Assembly: GCA_017938785.1 (NCBI GenBank)
Contig: JAGBAU010000044.1
Coordinates: 1 to 24,559 of the forward strand
Length of the DNA: 24,559 nt
From: Clostridia bacterium
GTDB taxonomy: Bacteria; Bacillota_A; Clostridia; Christensenellales; Aristaeellaceae
Reading direction: 5' to 3'
Of the stretch, positions 1 through 5,890 are shown piece after piece. The notes beneath the pieces were generated by a model. That model ran no database searches and was not told the DNA's origin. It saw nothing but the letters and a program-made list of their open reading frames with translations. The position numbers and the translations under genes were made by a program. How positions within the stretch are numbered: the stretch's first letter is position 1; each line of letters opens with the position of its first letter.

Positions 1-2
1 AG

Positions 3-119
3 GAACTGATCTGCATCATCACCCCCTGGGACGTGCTCAGCGAGCCGGCCCCGACGAAGGAGACCGACCATGGAACAGGAAAAGAACAGGGTGGAGAACG
101 AGGTTCTGGATCCCTTTGA
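3..119 (+). CDS. 3' end of an unidentified gene (partial)
   Basis: One forward frame stays open from the window edge to a TGA at 117-119 and overlaps the first 50 bases of the alarmone synthetase gene. Its first residues (ELICIITPWDVLSE) look protein-like, while the last twenty or so are Gly/Glu-rich and low in complexity, which is what would result if this gene's end reads through the next gene's start. A second forward frame is also open but has an implausible composition. I do not recognise the product, and the stop could belong to a chance reading frame. Confidence 0.3.
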   Translation, partial: ELICIITPWDVLSEPAPTKETDHGTGKEQGGERGSGSL

Positions 120-789
120 GAATTCGATGGAGCATCTGCGCATGGATTATGCCAGCATCCGCGTCGTGTATTCCGCGGCGATTCGCGAAATCAATGCAAG
201 GCTCACCACGCTGGACGCTGAATTCTCCTATAAGAACCGCCACAATCCCATCCATCATATAGAGAGCCGGATCAAGTCGTTGAACAGCATCATCAAGAAG
301 CTGCAGAATACCAATTTTCCGGTTTCCATGAATAGCGCAAAAAAGAACCTGCACGATATTGCCGGTGTGCGTGTGGTGTGCCGCTACGTGGACGACATCT
401 ACCACATCGCCGATCTTCTGCTGGCACAGGATGATATTTCGCTGATTCTGGAAAAAAACTACATCAAGAATCCCAAGCCCAACGGCTACCGCAGCCTGCA
501 CATCGTGGTGGATGTGCCTGTATACATGTCCCAGGGCAAGCTGTTTGTGCCGGTGGAGATCCAGATTCGCACCGTTGCGATGGACTTTTGGGCTACGCTG
601 GAGCATGGCATCCGCTACAAAGCCACTGAGGAAGTTTCCCAGCGCATCGTGGACGAGCTGCGCGAGTGTGCGGATGTAATCACAGAAACGGACTATAAGA
701 TGCAGGAAATCTTCAAGGCGTTGCAGCAGGTCAATGACCTGGATGATTCCTATCGTGAGGAGATCGTTCCCGTATTGGAGCAGAAATAA
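70..789 (+). CDS. Small alarmone synthetase (GTP pyrophosphokinase family, RelQ/YjbM-like)
   Basis: The 239-residue product is a stand-alone RelA/SpoT synthetase domain. Proteins of this family transfer pyrophosphate from ATP to GTP or GDP, making the stringent-response alarmone (p)ppGpp in the cytoplasm. Visible family motifs are DIAGVRVVC near residues 96-104, KNPKPNGYRSLH at 133-144 (substrate loop) and EIQIRTVAMDFWATLEH at about 163-179. There is no HD hydrolase domain and no TGS/ACT regulatory region, so it should only synthesise and would need another enzyme for breakdown. The length fits the small-synthetase class (about 210-260 residues). The ATG at 70 follows AAGGAG at 57-62 with seven bases between. 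It precedes the nitroreductase with a hairpin in the gap. The family call is firm; the RelQ versus RelP subclass is not settled by eye. Confidence 0.92.
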   Translation: MEQEKNRVENEVLDPFENSMEHLRMDYASIRVVYSAAIREINARLTTLDAEFSYKNRHNPIHHIESRIKSLNSIIKKLQNTNFPVSMNSAKKNLHDIAGVRVVCRYVDDIYHIADLLLAQDDISLILEKNYIKNPKPNGYRSLHIVVDVPVYMSQGKLFVPVEIQIRTVAMDFWATLEHGIRYKATEEVSQRIVDELRECADVITETDYKMQEIFKALQQVNDLDDSYREEIVPVLEQK

Positions 790-792
790 TGA

Positions 793-827
793 AAAGGTGC
801 GCAGCATGAGCTTCGCACCTTTCTTTG
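793..827 (+). terminator. Hairpin after the alarmone synthetase
   Basis: AAAGGTGCG (793-801) pairs perfectly with CGCACCTTT (814-822) around a 12-base loop, followed by the short, imperfect T stretch CTTTG. It starts three bases after the stop codon. The weak T tract suggests partial termination, and no promoter is visible between it and the nitroreductase, so read-through may feed that gene. Confidence 0.55.
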
Positions 828-839
828 TGGAGGAAGAAT

Positions 840-1568
840 ATGAATGAGGTTATTCGTCAACTGAAGGAGCGCAAATCTGTGCGCATGTTTGAGGACAGGG
901 AGATTTCTGCCGGGGATAAAGCGCTCATCCTTGAAGCCGCAGCCATGGCGCCCACGGCCGGAAATCAGCAGCTCTACACCATACTGGATATCACCGACCA
1001 GCAGCTCAGGGAAAGGCTGGTGGCGACCTGTGATAACCAAGCCTTCATTGCAAAGGCGAAGCTGGTGCTCATCTTTTGCGCAGACTGCCGTAAGTGGAGG
1101 AATGCCTTCGCCTGCGCGGGCGCAGAGCCCCGTAAACCCGGCCCCGGCGATTTGATGCTGGCGGTCACGGATGCAGCCATAGCCGCCCAGAATGCTGTTA
1201 CCGCAGCTCAGAGCCTGGGGATCGGTTCCTGCTACATTGGCGACGTGATGGAAAACTGCGAAGCGCACAGGGAACTTCTGTGCCTGCCGGAGTATGTGTT
1301 TCCGGCGGCCATGCTGGTGTTCGGCTATCCCACGCAGCAGCAGGTCGAAAGAAAAAAGCCGGAGCGCGTCGCCATGGAGCATATCGTCCATGAAAACGCC
1401 TACCGGCAGATGAACGAAGCGGAGCTTCGCGATATGTTTGCGGCCAGGGCAGGGGAGCGCGGCTATGATGAATGGATGCGTGCCTTCTGCGACCGGAAAT
1501 ATAATTCTGACTTTTCCCGGGAAATGAGCCGTTCCGTCGGCGTATACCTCAGGGATTTCGATTTTTAA
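840..1568 (+). CDS. Nitroreductase family protein
   Basis: This 242-residue protein has the FMN-binding nitroreductase fold. Family members move electrons from NAD(P)H through FMN to nitro compounds, quinones or flavins. The N-terminal phosphate-binding motif RKSVRMF lies at 11-17, the APTAGNQQ segment at 37-44, and the glycine-rich LGIGSCYIGDVMEN segment at about 126-139. After the core there is a charged tail of roughly 70 residues (HIVHENAYRQ onward), longer than in minimal members. The ATG at 840 is preferred over an in-frame TTG at 825 because GGAGGA (829-834) sits five bases upstream of the ATG. The gene converges on eutH, and the two stop codons overlap in one TTAA. The physiological substrate cannot be inferred. 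Confidence 0.85.
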   Translation: MNEVIRQLKERKSVRMFEDREISAGDKALILEAAAMAPTAGNQQLYTILDITDQQLRERLVATCDNQAFIAKAKLVLIFCADCRKWRNAFACAGAEPRKPGPGDLMLAVTDAAIAAQNAVTAAQSLGIGSCYIGDVMENCEAHRELLCLPEYVFPAAMLVFGYPTQQQVERKKPERVAMEHIVHENAYRQMNEAELRDMFAARAGERGYDEWMRAFCDRKYNSDFSREMSRSVGVYLRDFDF

Positions 1569-2629
1569 GCTTTTCGGGTGGCGAAAAGTGCGATCAGCAC
1601 GCCGCAAATGCCGCCGGCGAACTTGGAGGCGAGCAGCACGGGCAACAGGCTTGCATCCACTCCGGCCACGAAGCCCAGCTGTGCGGCCAGGGCGGAAGCC
1701 GCGCAGACCATGAAGGCCGCGTTGACGATTCTGCCGCGCCTGTCCATATCCTTGATCAGGGCGATGGCGGGAAGAACACTTACCATGCCGATGAGCAAGC
1801 CTGCGACGCTGGCATTGTTCATGCCGGTCTTCTTTCCCAGCCAGGCCAGCGGCCTGTGCAGAATACGCTGCAAAAGCTCTGTGACCGGCAGGCTGCCCAG
1901 CATCACAACACCGATGGAAGCTACGATGCCCATGGCTTCCCCGATGGGAGCAAGCCCCGGCAGAATGGCCGTGCCGGTCATATATTCGAATGCGCCCAGC
2001 ATCAGGCCAATGGTGGTCAGGACGGAGATCGCGCGAGCAACCACGGAGAAACCGCGTATCATCTGCTCGGTCTTTTTCCATATTCCCAGCAGCACCAGCG
2101 CAGAGAGTATCAAAACGGGAAGGCTCTGGTGCAGGGTCGTGAAGAAACCCATGCCGCAGCAAAAACCGGCCACCACCAGTGCGGCAGGAATTGCAATCAA
2201 ACCAAACAGGATGCCGCGTGCGAAATCCACGCGCTCGTCGGGCTTGAGCATGCCCATACCGATGGGAATGGTGAAGGTGACGGTACATCCCAGGATGGCA
2301 GCAACGGCGATGCCCGCAAAACTACCCACGCGGGGATCAATCGCCAGATCGCAGGCCAGCTGGTAGCCGCCCATATCCACGGCAAGCAGGCCGCCCAGCA
2401 TGCCCGGATCGATTCCGAAGGGCTTGCACAGGATGGAGACCGGACCGCCGAGAAGCTTCGTCAGCAGCGGAACCAGGCACAGGATACCGGCCATGGAGAG
2501 CGCAGTCGGGCCCAGAAGCTGAAAACCTTCCTCAAATTTCTTGCCAAGGCCAAGCCGGTTGCCGAGGATGCGGTCGATGCCGCCCAGCAGCGCACCGCAG
2601 GACATGACCCACATGATCGCTTTATCCAT
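1565..2629 (-). CDS. eutH: Ethanolamine transporter EutH-like membrane protein
   Basis: The 354-residue product is very hydrophobic, with about ten membrane segments, and matches the EutH family in its start (MDKAIMWVMSCGALLGGIDRIL) and in the Gly/Pro-rich segments GGLLAVDMGGYQLA, IPIGMGML and GLAPIGEAMGIVASIG. EutH proteins take up ethanolamine, or help it enter, for the ethanolamine ammonia-lyase pathway. The ATG at 2629 begins this conserved stretch; a weak GGTGAAA lies upstream, and the longer in-frame start would overlap the promoter. None of the other eut genes (eutBC lyase, shell proteins, eutVW) lies in the window, so this is an orphan eutH here. It has its own TTGACA/TAAAAT promoter (2691-2719) and a palindrome at the predicted start of transcription. 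Confidence 0.85.
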   Translation of the reverse strand: MDKAIMWVMSCGALLGGIDRILGNRLGLGKKFEEGFQLLGPTALSMAGILCLVPLLTKLLGGPVSILCKPFGIDPGMLGGLLAVDMGGYQLACDLAIDPRVGSFAGIAVAAILGCTVTFTIPIGMGMLKPDERVDFARGILFGLIAIPAALVVAGFCCGMGFFTTLHQSLPVLILSALVLLGIWKKTEQMIRGFSVVARAISVLTTIGLMLGAFEYMTGTAILPGLAPIGEAMGIVASIGVVMLGSLPVTELLQRILHRPLAWLGKKTGMNNASVAGLLIGMVSVLPAIALIKDMDRRGRIVNAAFMVCAASALAAQLGFVAGVDASLLPVLLASKFAGGICGVLIALFATRKA

Positions 2630-2661
2630 AAGTATTTCACCATACATACAAAAGATAAAAG

Positions 2662-2687
2662 AGCGACTGCATATTGCTGCAGTCGCT
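2662..2687 (-). promoter_or_regulatory. Perfect palindrome at the eutH transcription start (operator or attenuator)
   Basis: AGCGACTGCA and TGCAGTCGCT form perfect 10-base arms around a six-base centre. On the minus strand the right arm is followed by CTTTTATCTTTT, so the RNA would look like an intrinsic terminator. The predicted +1 of the eutH promoter (about 2683-2685) falls inside the first arm, so the element could be a DNA operator, a 5'-end RNA hairpin, or a terminator for transcripts coming from the yitT gene. Confidence 0.65.
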
Positions 2688-2690
2688 TTG

Positions 2691-2719
2691 ATTTTAGCAC
2701 AGCGCACCCAGGCTGTCAA
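2691..2719 (-). promoter_or_regulatory. eutH promoter
   Basis: On the minus strand TTGACA (2719-2714) and TAAAAT (2696-2691) are separated by exactly 17 bases, a near-consensus vegetative promoter. It lies in the 96-base gap between the yitT stop and the eutH start. Confidence 0.75.
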
Positions 2720-2725
2720 TGAAGA

Positions 2726-3601
2726 TCAGGTGCGCTCCATGTTTCTGGAAAATACGTCCGCAACCTCGCTGATGGTGATGTAGGCGTGGGGATCGATTTC
2801 GTGCACTATGTCCTTCATGCGCGTCACCTGGAAGCGGTTCACCACGAAATAAATCATGCCGCGGTAGGTGTTGGAGAAACCGCCGCGGGCGTCGATGCGG
2901 GTCATACCACTTTCGAAAACCTCGCTGAGCTTGGTGCAGATGAGATCAGGCTTGGAGGTGACGATCATGGCGCACTTTGCACGGTCGAAACCTTCAACGA
3001 TGAAGTCCACCGTCTTGAGCGCGATTGCATAGGCCACGATGGAATAGAGAGGCAGGATCCAGCTGTCTACGATGATGCCGCAGAGCACATACAGAACCAC
3101 GTTGTACACCATCACAAAGCTGCCTACAGTGATGCTCAGCCGCTTAGCGAAGATGACGGCCATGACTTCGATACCGTCCATTGCGCCGCCGAAGCGGATA
3201 GCCAGGCCGCTGCCTGCACCGGAGATCAGTCCGCCGAAGATTGCGCACAGCAGCAAATCGTTTTCGGCAAGAGGGGAGGCGATGCTCACATCGACGGGCA
3301 AAACGTCTGTGATGAGCCATGCCATGATGGAATAGACTGCAACGGTGTAGATGGAATAGATGGTAAACAGCAGTCCCTGCCGTTTGAGTCCGTACAGGAA
3401 CAGCGGAATGTTCAAAACCAGCAGGAACACGGAAAGGTTCAGATACTCCGGCGTGATCTGAGAGAGCAGCATGGATGTGCCGGAAATGCCGCTGTCATAG
3501 AGCTTGACGGGGGAGAGAAACAGGGTTACGCCGCAGGCGTTGATCATGCCCGCGATGGTCAACATGAGGATATTCAGGGGATTTATTTTCTTTTTATGCA
3601 A
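2726..3601 (-). CDS. YitT family membrane protein (DUF2179)
   Basis: This 291-residue protein has about five to six N-terminal membrane segments (roughly residues 9-190) and a soluble C-terminal DUF2179 domain (about 200-285, including MIVTSKPDLICTKLSE and ITISEVADVF). This is the standard YitT architecture and length. The function of the family is not known. The ORF begins with TTG (complement of 3599-3601), supported by AGAGGT about eight bases upstream on the minus strand; there is no suitable ATG before the first membrane segment. The gene starts 21 bases after the response-regulator gene, so the three genes kdpD-like, kdpE-like and yitT are probably co-transcribed. The palindrome 39 bases after its stop may end that transcript. 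Confidence 0.88.
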   Translation of the reverse strand: MHKKKINPLNILMLTIAGMINACGVTLFLSPVKLYDSGISGTSMLLSQITPEYLNLSVFLLVLNIPLFLYGLKRQGLLFTIYSIYTVAVYSIMAWLITDVLPVDVSIASPLAENDLLLCAIFGGLISGAGSGLAIRFGGAMDGIEVMAVIFAKRLSITVGSFVMVYNVVLYVLCGIIVDSWILPLYSIVAYAIALKTVDFIVEGFDRAKCAMIVTSKPDLICTKLSEVFESGMTRIDARGGFSNTYRGMIYFVVNRFQVTRMKDIVHEIDPHAYITISEVADVFSRNMERT

Positions 3602-3622
3602 TGTGTACCTCTTTTCGCTTGG

Positions 3623-4333
3623 TCATTTACCGTCGGTCATGCGATAGCCAACGCCGGTTTCAGTGAAGATATACATGGGTTCATCGGGATTGGGTTCAAT
3701 CTTTCTGCGGATGCTGGCCATATGCACGCGCAGGATTTTGTTATCGCCGCTGGCAGTGGGTCCCCAGAGCTGCTGGAGCATGGACTTGTAGGTGATGACG
3801 CGGCCTGCATGCTTGCCCAACAAACCGACAATTTTAAACTCGTTGGGCGTCAGGTGGGTATCCTCGCCCTTCAGATAGACCCTGTGCTTGGCGTAGTCGA
3901 TGGTCAGGTCGTTGACGGTGAACTTGCCGCTCAGGGCAATCTGATCATCCTCGGAGGTGGTGCGGGTGTGGCGCAGAGCCGTGCGGATGCGGGCCAGAAG
4001 CTCGATGGTGCCGAAGGGCTTGGTGAGATAATCGTCCGCGCCCAGGTCCAGGGCAGTCGCCTTGTCCTCCTCCATGGAACGGGCGGAGATGACGACGATG
4101 GGCGTTTTTGTCCAGCTGCGCACGCTTTTGATGATGCGGTTGCCATCCATATCCGGAAGGCCCAGGTCCAGAAGGATCAGGTCCGGGCAATGGGATGAAA
4201 TGATTTCCAGAGCCTTTGCGCCCGTGTTGGTTTCGATTACATCGTAGTCGTTTCCCTGTAGGGAGACGCGCAGAAATTTACAGATTCCAGGATCATCTTC
4301 AATTATGAGGATCTTATTCTTGAGCTGGCTCAT
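3623..4333 (-). CDS. kdpE: KdpE-like response regulator (OmpR/PhoB type)
   Basis: The 236-residue protein has a receiver domain (about 7-120) and a winged-helix DNA-binding domain (about 137-232). The acidic pair D13/D14, phospho-acceptor D56 (LILLDLGLPDMDG), S83 and K105 (TKPF) are all present. The C-terminal stretch with LTPNEFKIVGLLGKHAGRVIT, QQLWG, LRVHMASIRRKIE and TETGVGYRM is characteristic of KdpE. In other bacteria KdpE activates the kdpFABC potassium-uptake operon; no kdp pump genes are in this window, so the target is inferred only. It starts 20 bases inside the kinase gene, implying coupled translation, and is followed by yitT. Confidence 0.88.
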   Translation of the reverse strand: MSQLKNKILIIEDDPGICKFLRVSLQGNDYDVIETNTGAKALEIISSHCPDLILLDLGLPDMDGNRIIKSVRSWTKTPIVVISARSMEEDKATALDLGADDYLTKPFGTIELLARIRTALRHTRTTSEDDQIALSGKFTVNDLTIDYAKHRVYLKGEDTHLTPNEFKIVGLLGKHAGRVITYKSMLQQLWGPTASGDNKILRVHMASIRRKIEPNPDEPMYIFTETGVGYRMTDGK

Positions 4334-5447
4334 ATTCGTTTACCTCTTCTGCGGGCAGCCAGAATTCAAAAGTGGCGCCGCCGTTTTCGTTATTCTTCGC
4401 GCTGATCTGGCCGTTGTGCGCTTTTACAATAGACTGACATACGGAAAGGCCAATCCCCATGCTGCGCGTATCGTCGGTATTTTTCCTGTATAAGGAAGCA
4501 TAGCCGTCAAAGAGATGGGGGAACAGGGCCTGAGGGATGCCTGCACCATTGTCGCATATGCGGATATGCACATGCTTGTTTGTCTGGAAGATATGCACCT
4601 GAACGGCTGTGGTATTCTTGCCGTGGACCACCGCATTGTCCAGCAGATTCAACAAAACCTGTTCAATGAGGGTGGCGTCCATGGGCGCCAGCAGGATTTC
4701 GTCCGGCTTAGTGACGTTGATGGGAATATCGGGATGGTTCCTGCGGGATTTAACGATGGCACTGGACACGATTTCCTCCACAACTTCACACTCTTTATGG
4801 AGGCGCACATGGGTTCCGCTGAATTTGGTAACGGACAGGATGTTTTCCGTGATTCTCGCCAGCCACTGTGCGTCCTTGTGGATTTCAGTGAGCAGTTCGT
4901 TCTGCTGGAGTACGCTCAATTCCTTGTTTTCCAGAAGAACAGAGCTGGAACCAACGATGGAGGTCAGGGGCGTACGCAGATCGTGGGATACGGAGCGAAG
5001 CAGGTTTGCGCGCAGCTTTTCCATTTCAGCTTCCATGCGCATATGTTCATGCTTTTTGATCTGGGAGGTCAGTGTACTGATACAGACCGAAACCATAAGC
5101 ATCGCCGCGAAGGTCAGGGGATAGCCTGCGATGGACATATCAAATTCAAAATAGGGGTAGGTGAACATGTAGTTCACGCAGAAAACGCCCAGAATCGATG
5201 CGACCACGCCGTACAGGTAACCAGTGGTAAAGCGTGCCACCAGTGAAACAACCAGGATGAATATGGGTACGGAGAAATGGTTGTTGTCATCGTGAATGGA
5301 GGAGAGCCTTGTGCACAAAAGAATTGCCGCCACGAATAGCAATACAAACAGAAAAATATCATGCACGATCATTTCGCGCTGGTTATTGAGAAGACTGCGC
5401 TCCCTTTCCTTGCGCGGAGAAAACAGCCATTTCATCAAACGAATCAT
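4314..5447 (-). CDS. KdpD-like sensor histidine kinase lacking the N-terminal KdpD/USP domains
   Basis: The 377-residue protein contains a DUF4118 membrane region of about four segments (roughly 28-125), a HisKA dimerisation domain with phospho-acceptor H155 (SVSHDLRTPLTS) and a HATPase domain with N box NLLDNAVVHG, G1 DNGAGIP and G2 GIGLSVC. Full-length KdpD has about 890 residues and begins with a KdpD osmosensing domain and a universal-stress-protein domain; both are absent here. What it senses is therefore unclear. The ATG at 5447 has GGGTG about eight bases upstream; a GTG at 5456 in frame is the alternative. It overlaps the kdpE-like gene by 20 bases. A short basic leader (about 10-27) precedes the membrane part. 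Confidence 0.87.
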   Translation of the reverse strand: MIRLMKWLFSPRKERERSLLNNQREMIVHDIFLFVLLFVAAILLCTRLSSIHDDNNHFSVPIFILVVSLVARFTTGYLYGVVASILGVFCVNYMFTYPYFEFDMSIAGYPLTFAAMLMVSVCISTLTSQIKKHEHMRMEAEMEKLRANLLRSVSHDLRTPLTSIVGSSSVLLENKELSVLQQNELLTEIHKDAQWLARITENILSVTKFSGTHVRLHKECEVVEEIVSSAIVKSRRNHPDIPINVTKPDEILLAPMDATLIEQVLLNLLDNAVVHGKNTTAVQVHIFQTNKHVHIRICDNGAGIPQALFPHLFDGYASLYRKNTDDTRSMGIGLSVCQSIVKAHNGQISAKNNENGGATFEFWLPAEEVNEYEPAQE

Positions 5448-5464
5448 TAAAATCACCCAGTATG

Positions 5465-5470
5465 ATTATA
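5465..5470 (-). promoter_or_regulatory. Extended -10 element upstream of the kinase gene
   Basis: On the minus strand TGTTATAAT forms an extended -10 (TGn plus TATAAT). The matching -35 position (TGCTTT) is poor. It would give a very short leader before the GTG or ATG start, so it remains a candidate only. Confidence 0.35.
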
Positions 5471-5508
5471 ACATCAAAGCTTGTATAAAAGCAGCTGTTC
5501 TTGCCATG

Positions 5509-5567
5509 TTTTGCGGAAAATTAGCAAGTCTTAGCGCTTTTTGAGCTTTTATTTTCGGCAAATTAGC
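5509..5567. repeat. Imperfect direct repeat pair in the divergent intergenic region
   Basis: The 17-base TTTTGCGGAAAATTAGC (5509-5525) and the 16-base TTTTCGGCAAATTAGC (5552-5567) differ by one base and one deletion. They start 43 bases apart, about four helical turns, between the kinase gene and the small membrane protein gene. This spacing is typical of paired binding sites on one face of DNA; no regulator can be named. Confidence 0.4.
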
Positions 5568-5579
5568 GGGCGCTTGCAT

Positions 5580-5585
5580 TATAAT
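5580..5585 (+). promoter_or_regulatory. Candidate -10 box for the small membrane protein gene
   Basis: A consensus TATAAT sits about 50 bases before the ATG at 5638. No convincing -35 box is found 16-18 bases upstream, so it may need an activator, possibly through the direct repeats just upstream. Confidence 0.35.
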
Positions 5586-5637
5586 TGAAGCCGTTGCGGA
5601 ATAGGATTCTCTGCAATTTACCGGGAGGAGGATACAA

Positions 5638-5790
5638 ATGCATAGCGAGGCTTATAATGCAGCTAAAAAGGAATTTATCAACTGCCTGTGTATGTCCATC
5701 TTTGGCATCGGTATTCCGATTGTCATCGCTTTTACCGAGTGGCTGCCGATCATGCGTGAAGAAAAGAAGAAGGAAGGCCAGCAGGCCTGA
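5638..5790 (+). CDS. Small single-span membrane protein (50 residues), unknown function
   Basis: A 50-codon ORF starts at ATG 5638 behind a very strong ribosome binding site, GGGAGGAGG at 5623-5631, with six bases between. The protein has a short polar N-terminus (MHSEAYNAAKKE), one hydrophobic segment at about residues 15-37 (including two cysteines, FINCLC) and a highly charged tail EEKKKEGQQA. It is followed by a hairpin at 5810-5832, so it is a self-contained transcription unit with a TATAAT upstream. I do not recognise the family. The ribosome binding site, the clear membrane profile and the terminator argue that it is real despite its size. Confidence 0.7.
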   Translation: MHSEAYNAAKKEFINCLCMSIFGIGIPIVIAFTEWLPIMREEKKKEGQQA

Positions 5791-5809
5791 TTTCACAGTC
5801 AACATTTTT

Positions 5810-5839
5810 GCCCCGGGGGTTTACCTCGGGGCATTGTTT
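5810..5839 (+). terminator. Terminator after the small membrane protein gene
   Basis: GCCCCGGGG (5810-5818) pairs with CCTCGGGGC (5824-5832) over nine positions with one G-T wobble and a five-base loop. The T-rich run after it (ATTGTTT) is moderate. Confidence 0.6.
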
Positions 5840-5849
5840 GTGCTAGAAT
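5820..5849 (+). promoter_or_regulatory. Candidate promoter of the pyrophosphatase gene
   Basis: TTTACC (5820-5825) and an extended -10 TGCTAGAAT (box TAGAAT 5844-5849) are 18 bases apart. The -35 lies inside the upstream terminator hairpin, so the match is only moderate evidence. Confidence 0.35.
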
Positions 5850-5890
5850 TAGGGTATGAAATGCTATTCTATTCCGGGAGGAAACCTGAT

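Noticed and set aside
37..807. Long minus-strand frame opposite the alarmone synthetase
   Set aside because: It is an antisense shadow: His- and Val-rich composition, no ribosome binding site and no family resemblance, while the plus strand carries clear synthetase motifs.
1570..1588. Seven-base hairpin CTTTTCG/CGAAAAG near the nitroreductase and eutH stops
   Set aside because: No T tract follows on either strand and it lies within eutH codons, so it is not supported as a terminator.
5585..5890. Longer N-terminus of the pyrophosphatase
   Set aside because: The frame crosses the small membrane gene, a terminator hairpin and a promoter-like element. The DHH domain starts at the ATG 5891, which has its own GGGAGGAAA.
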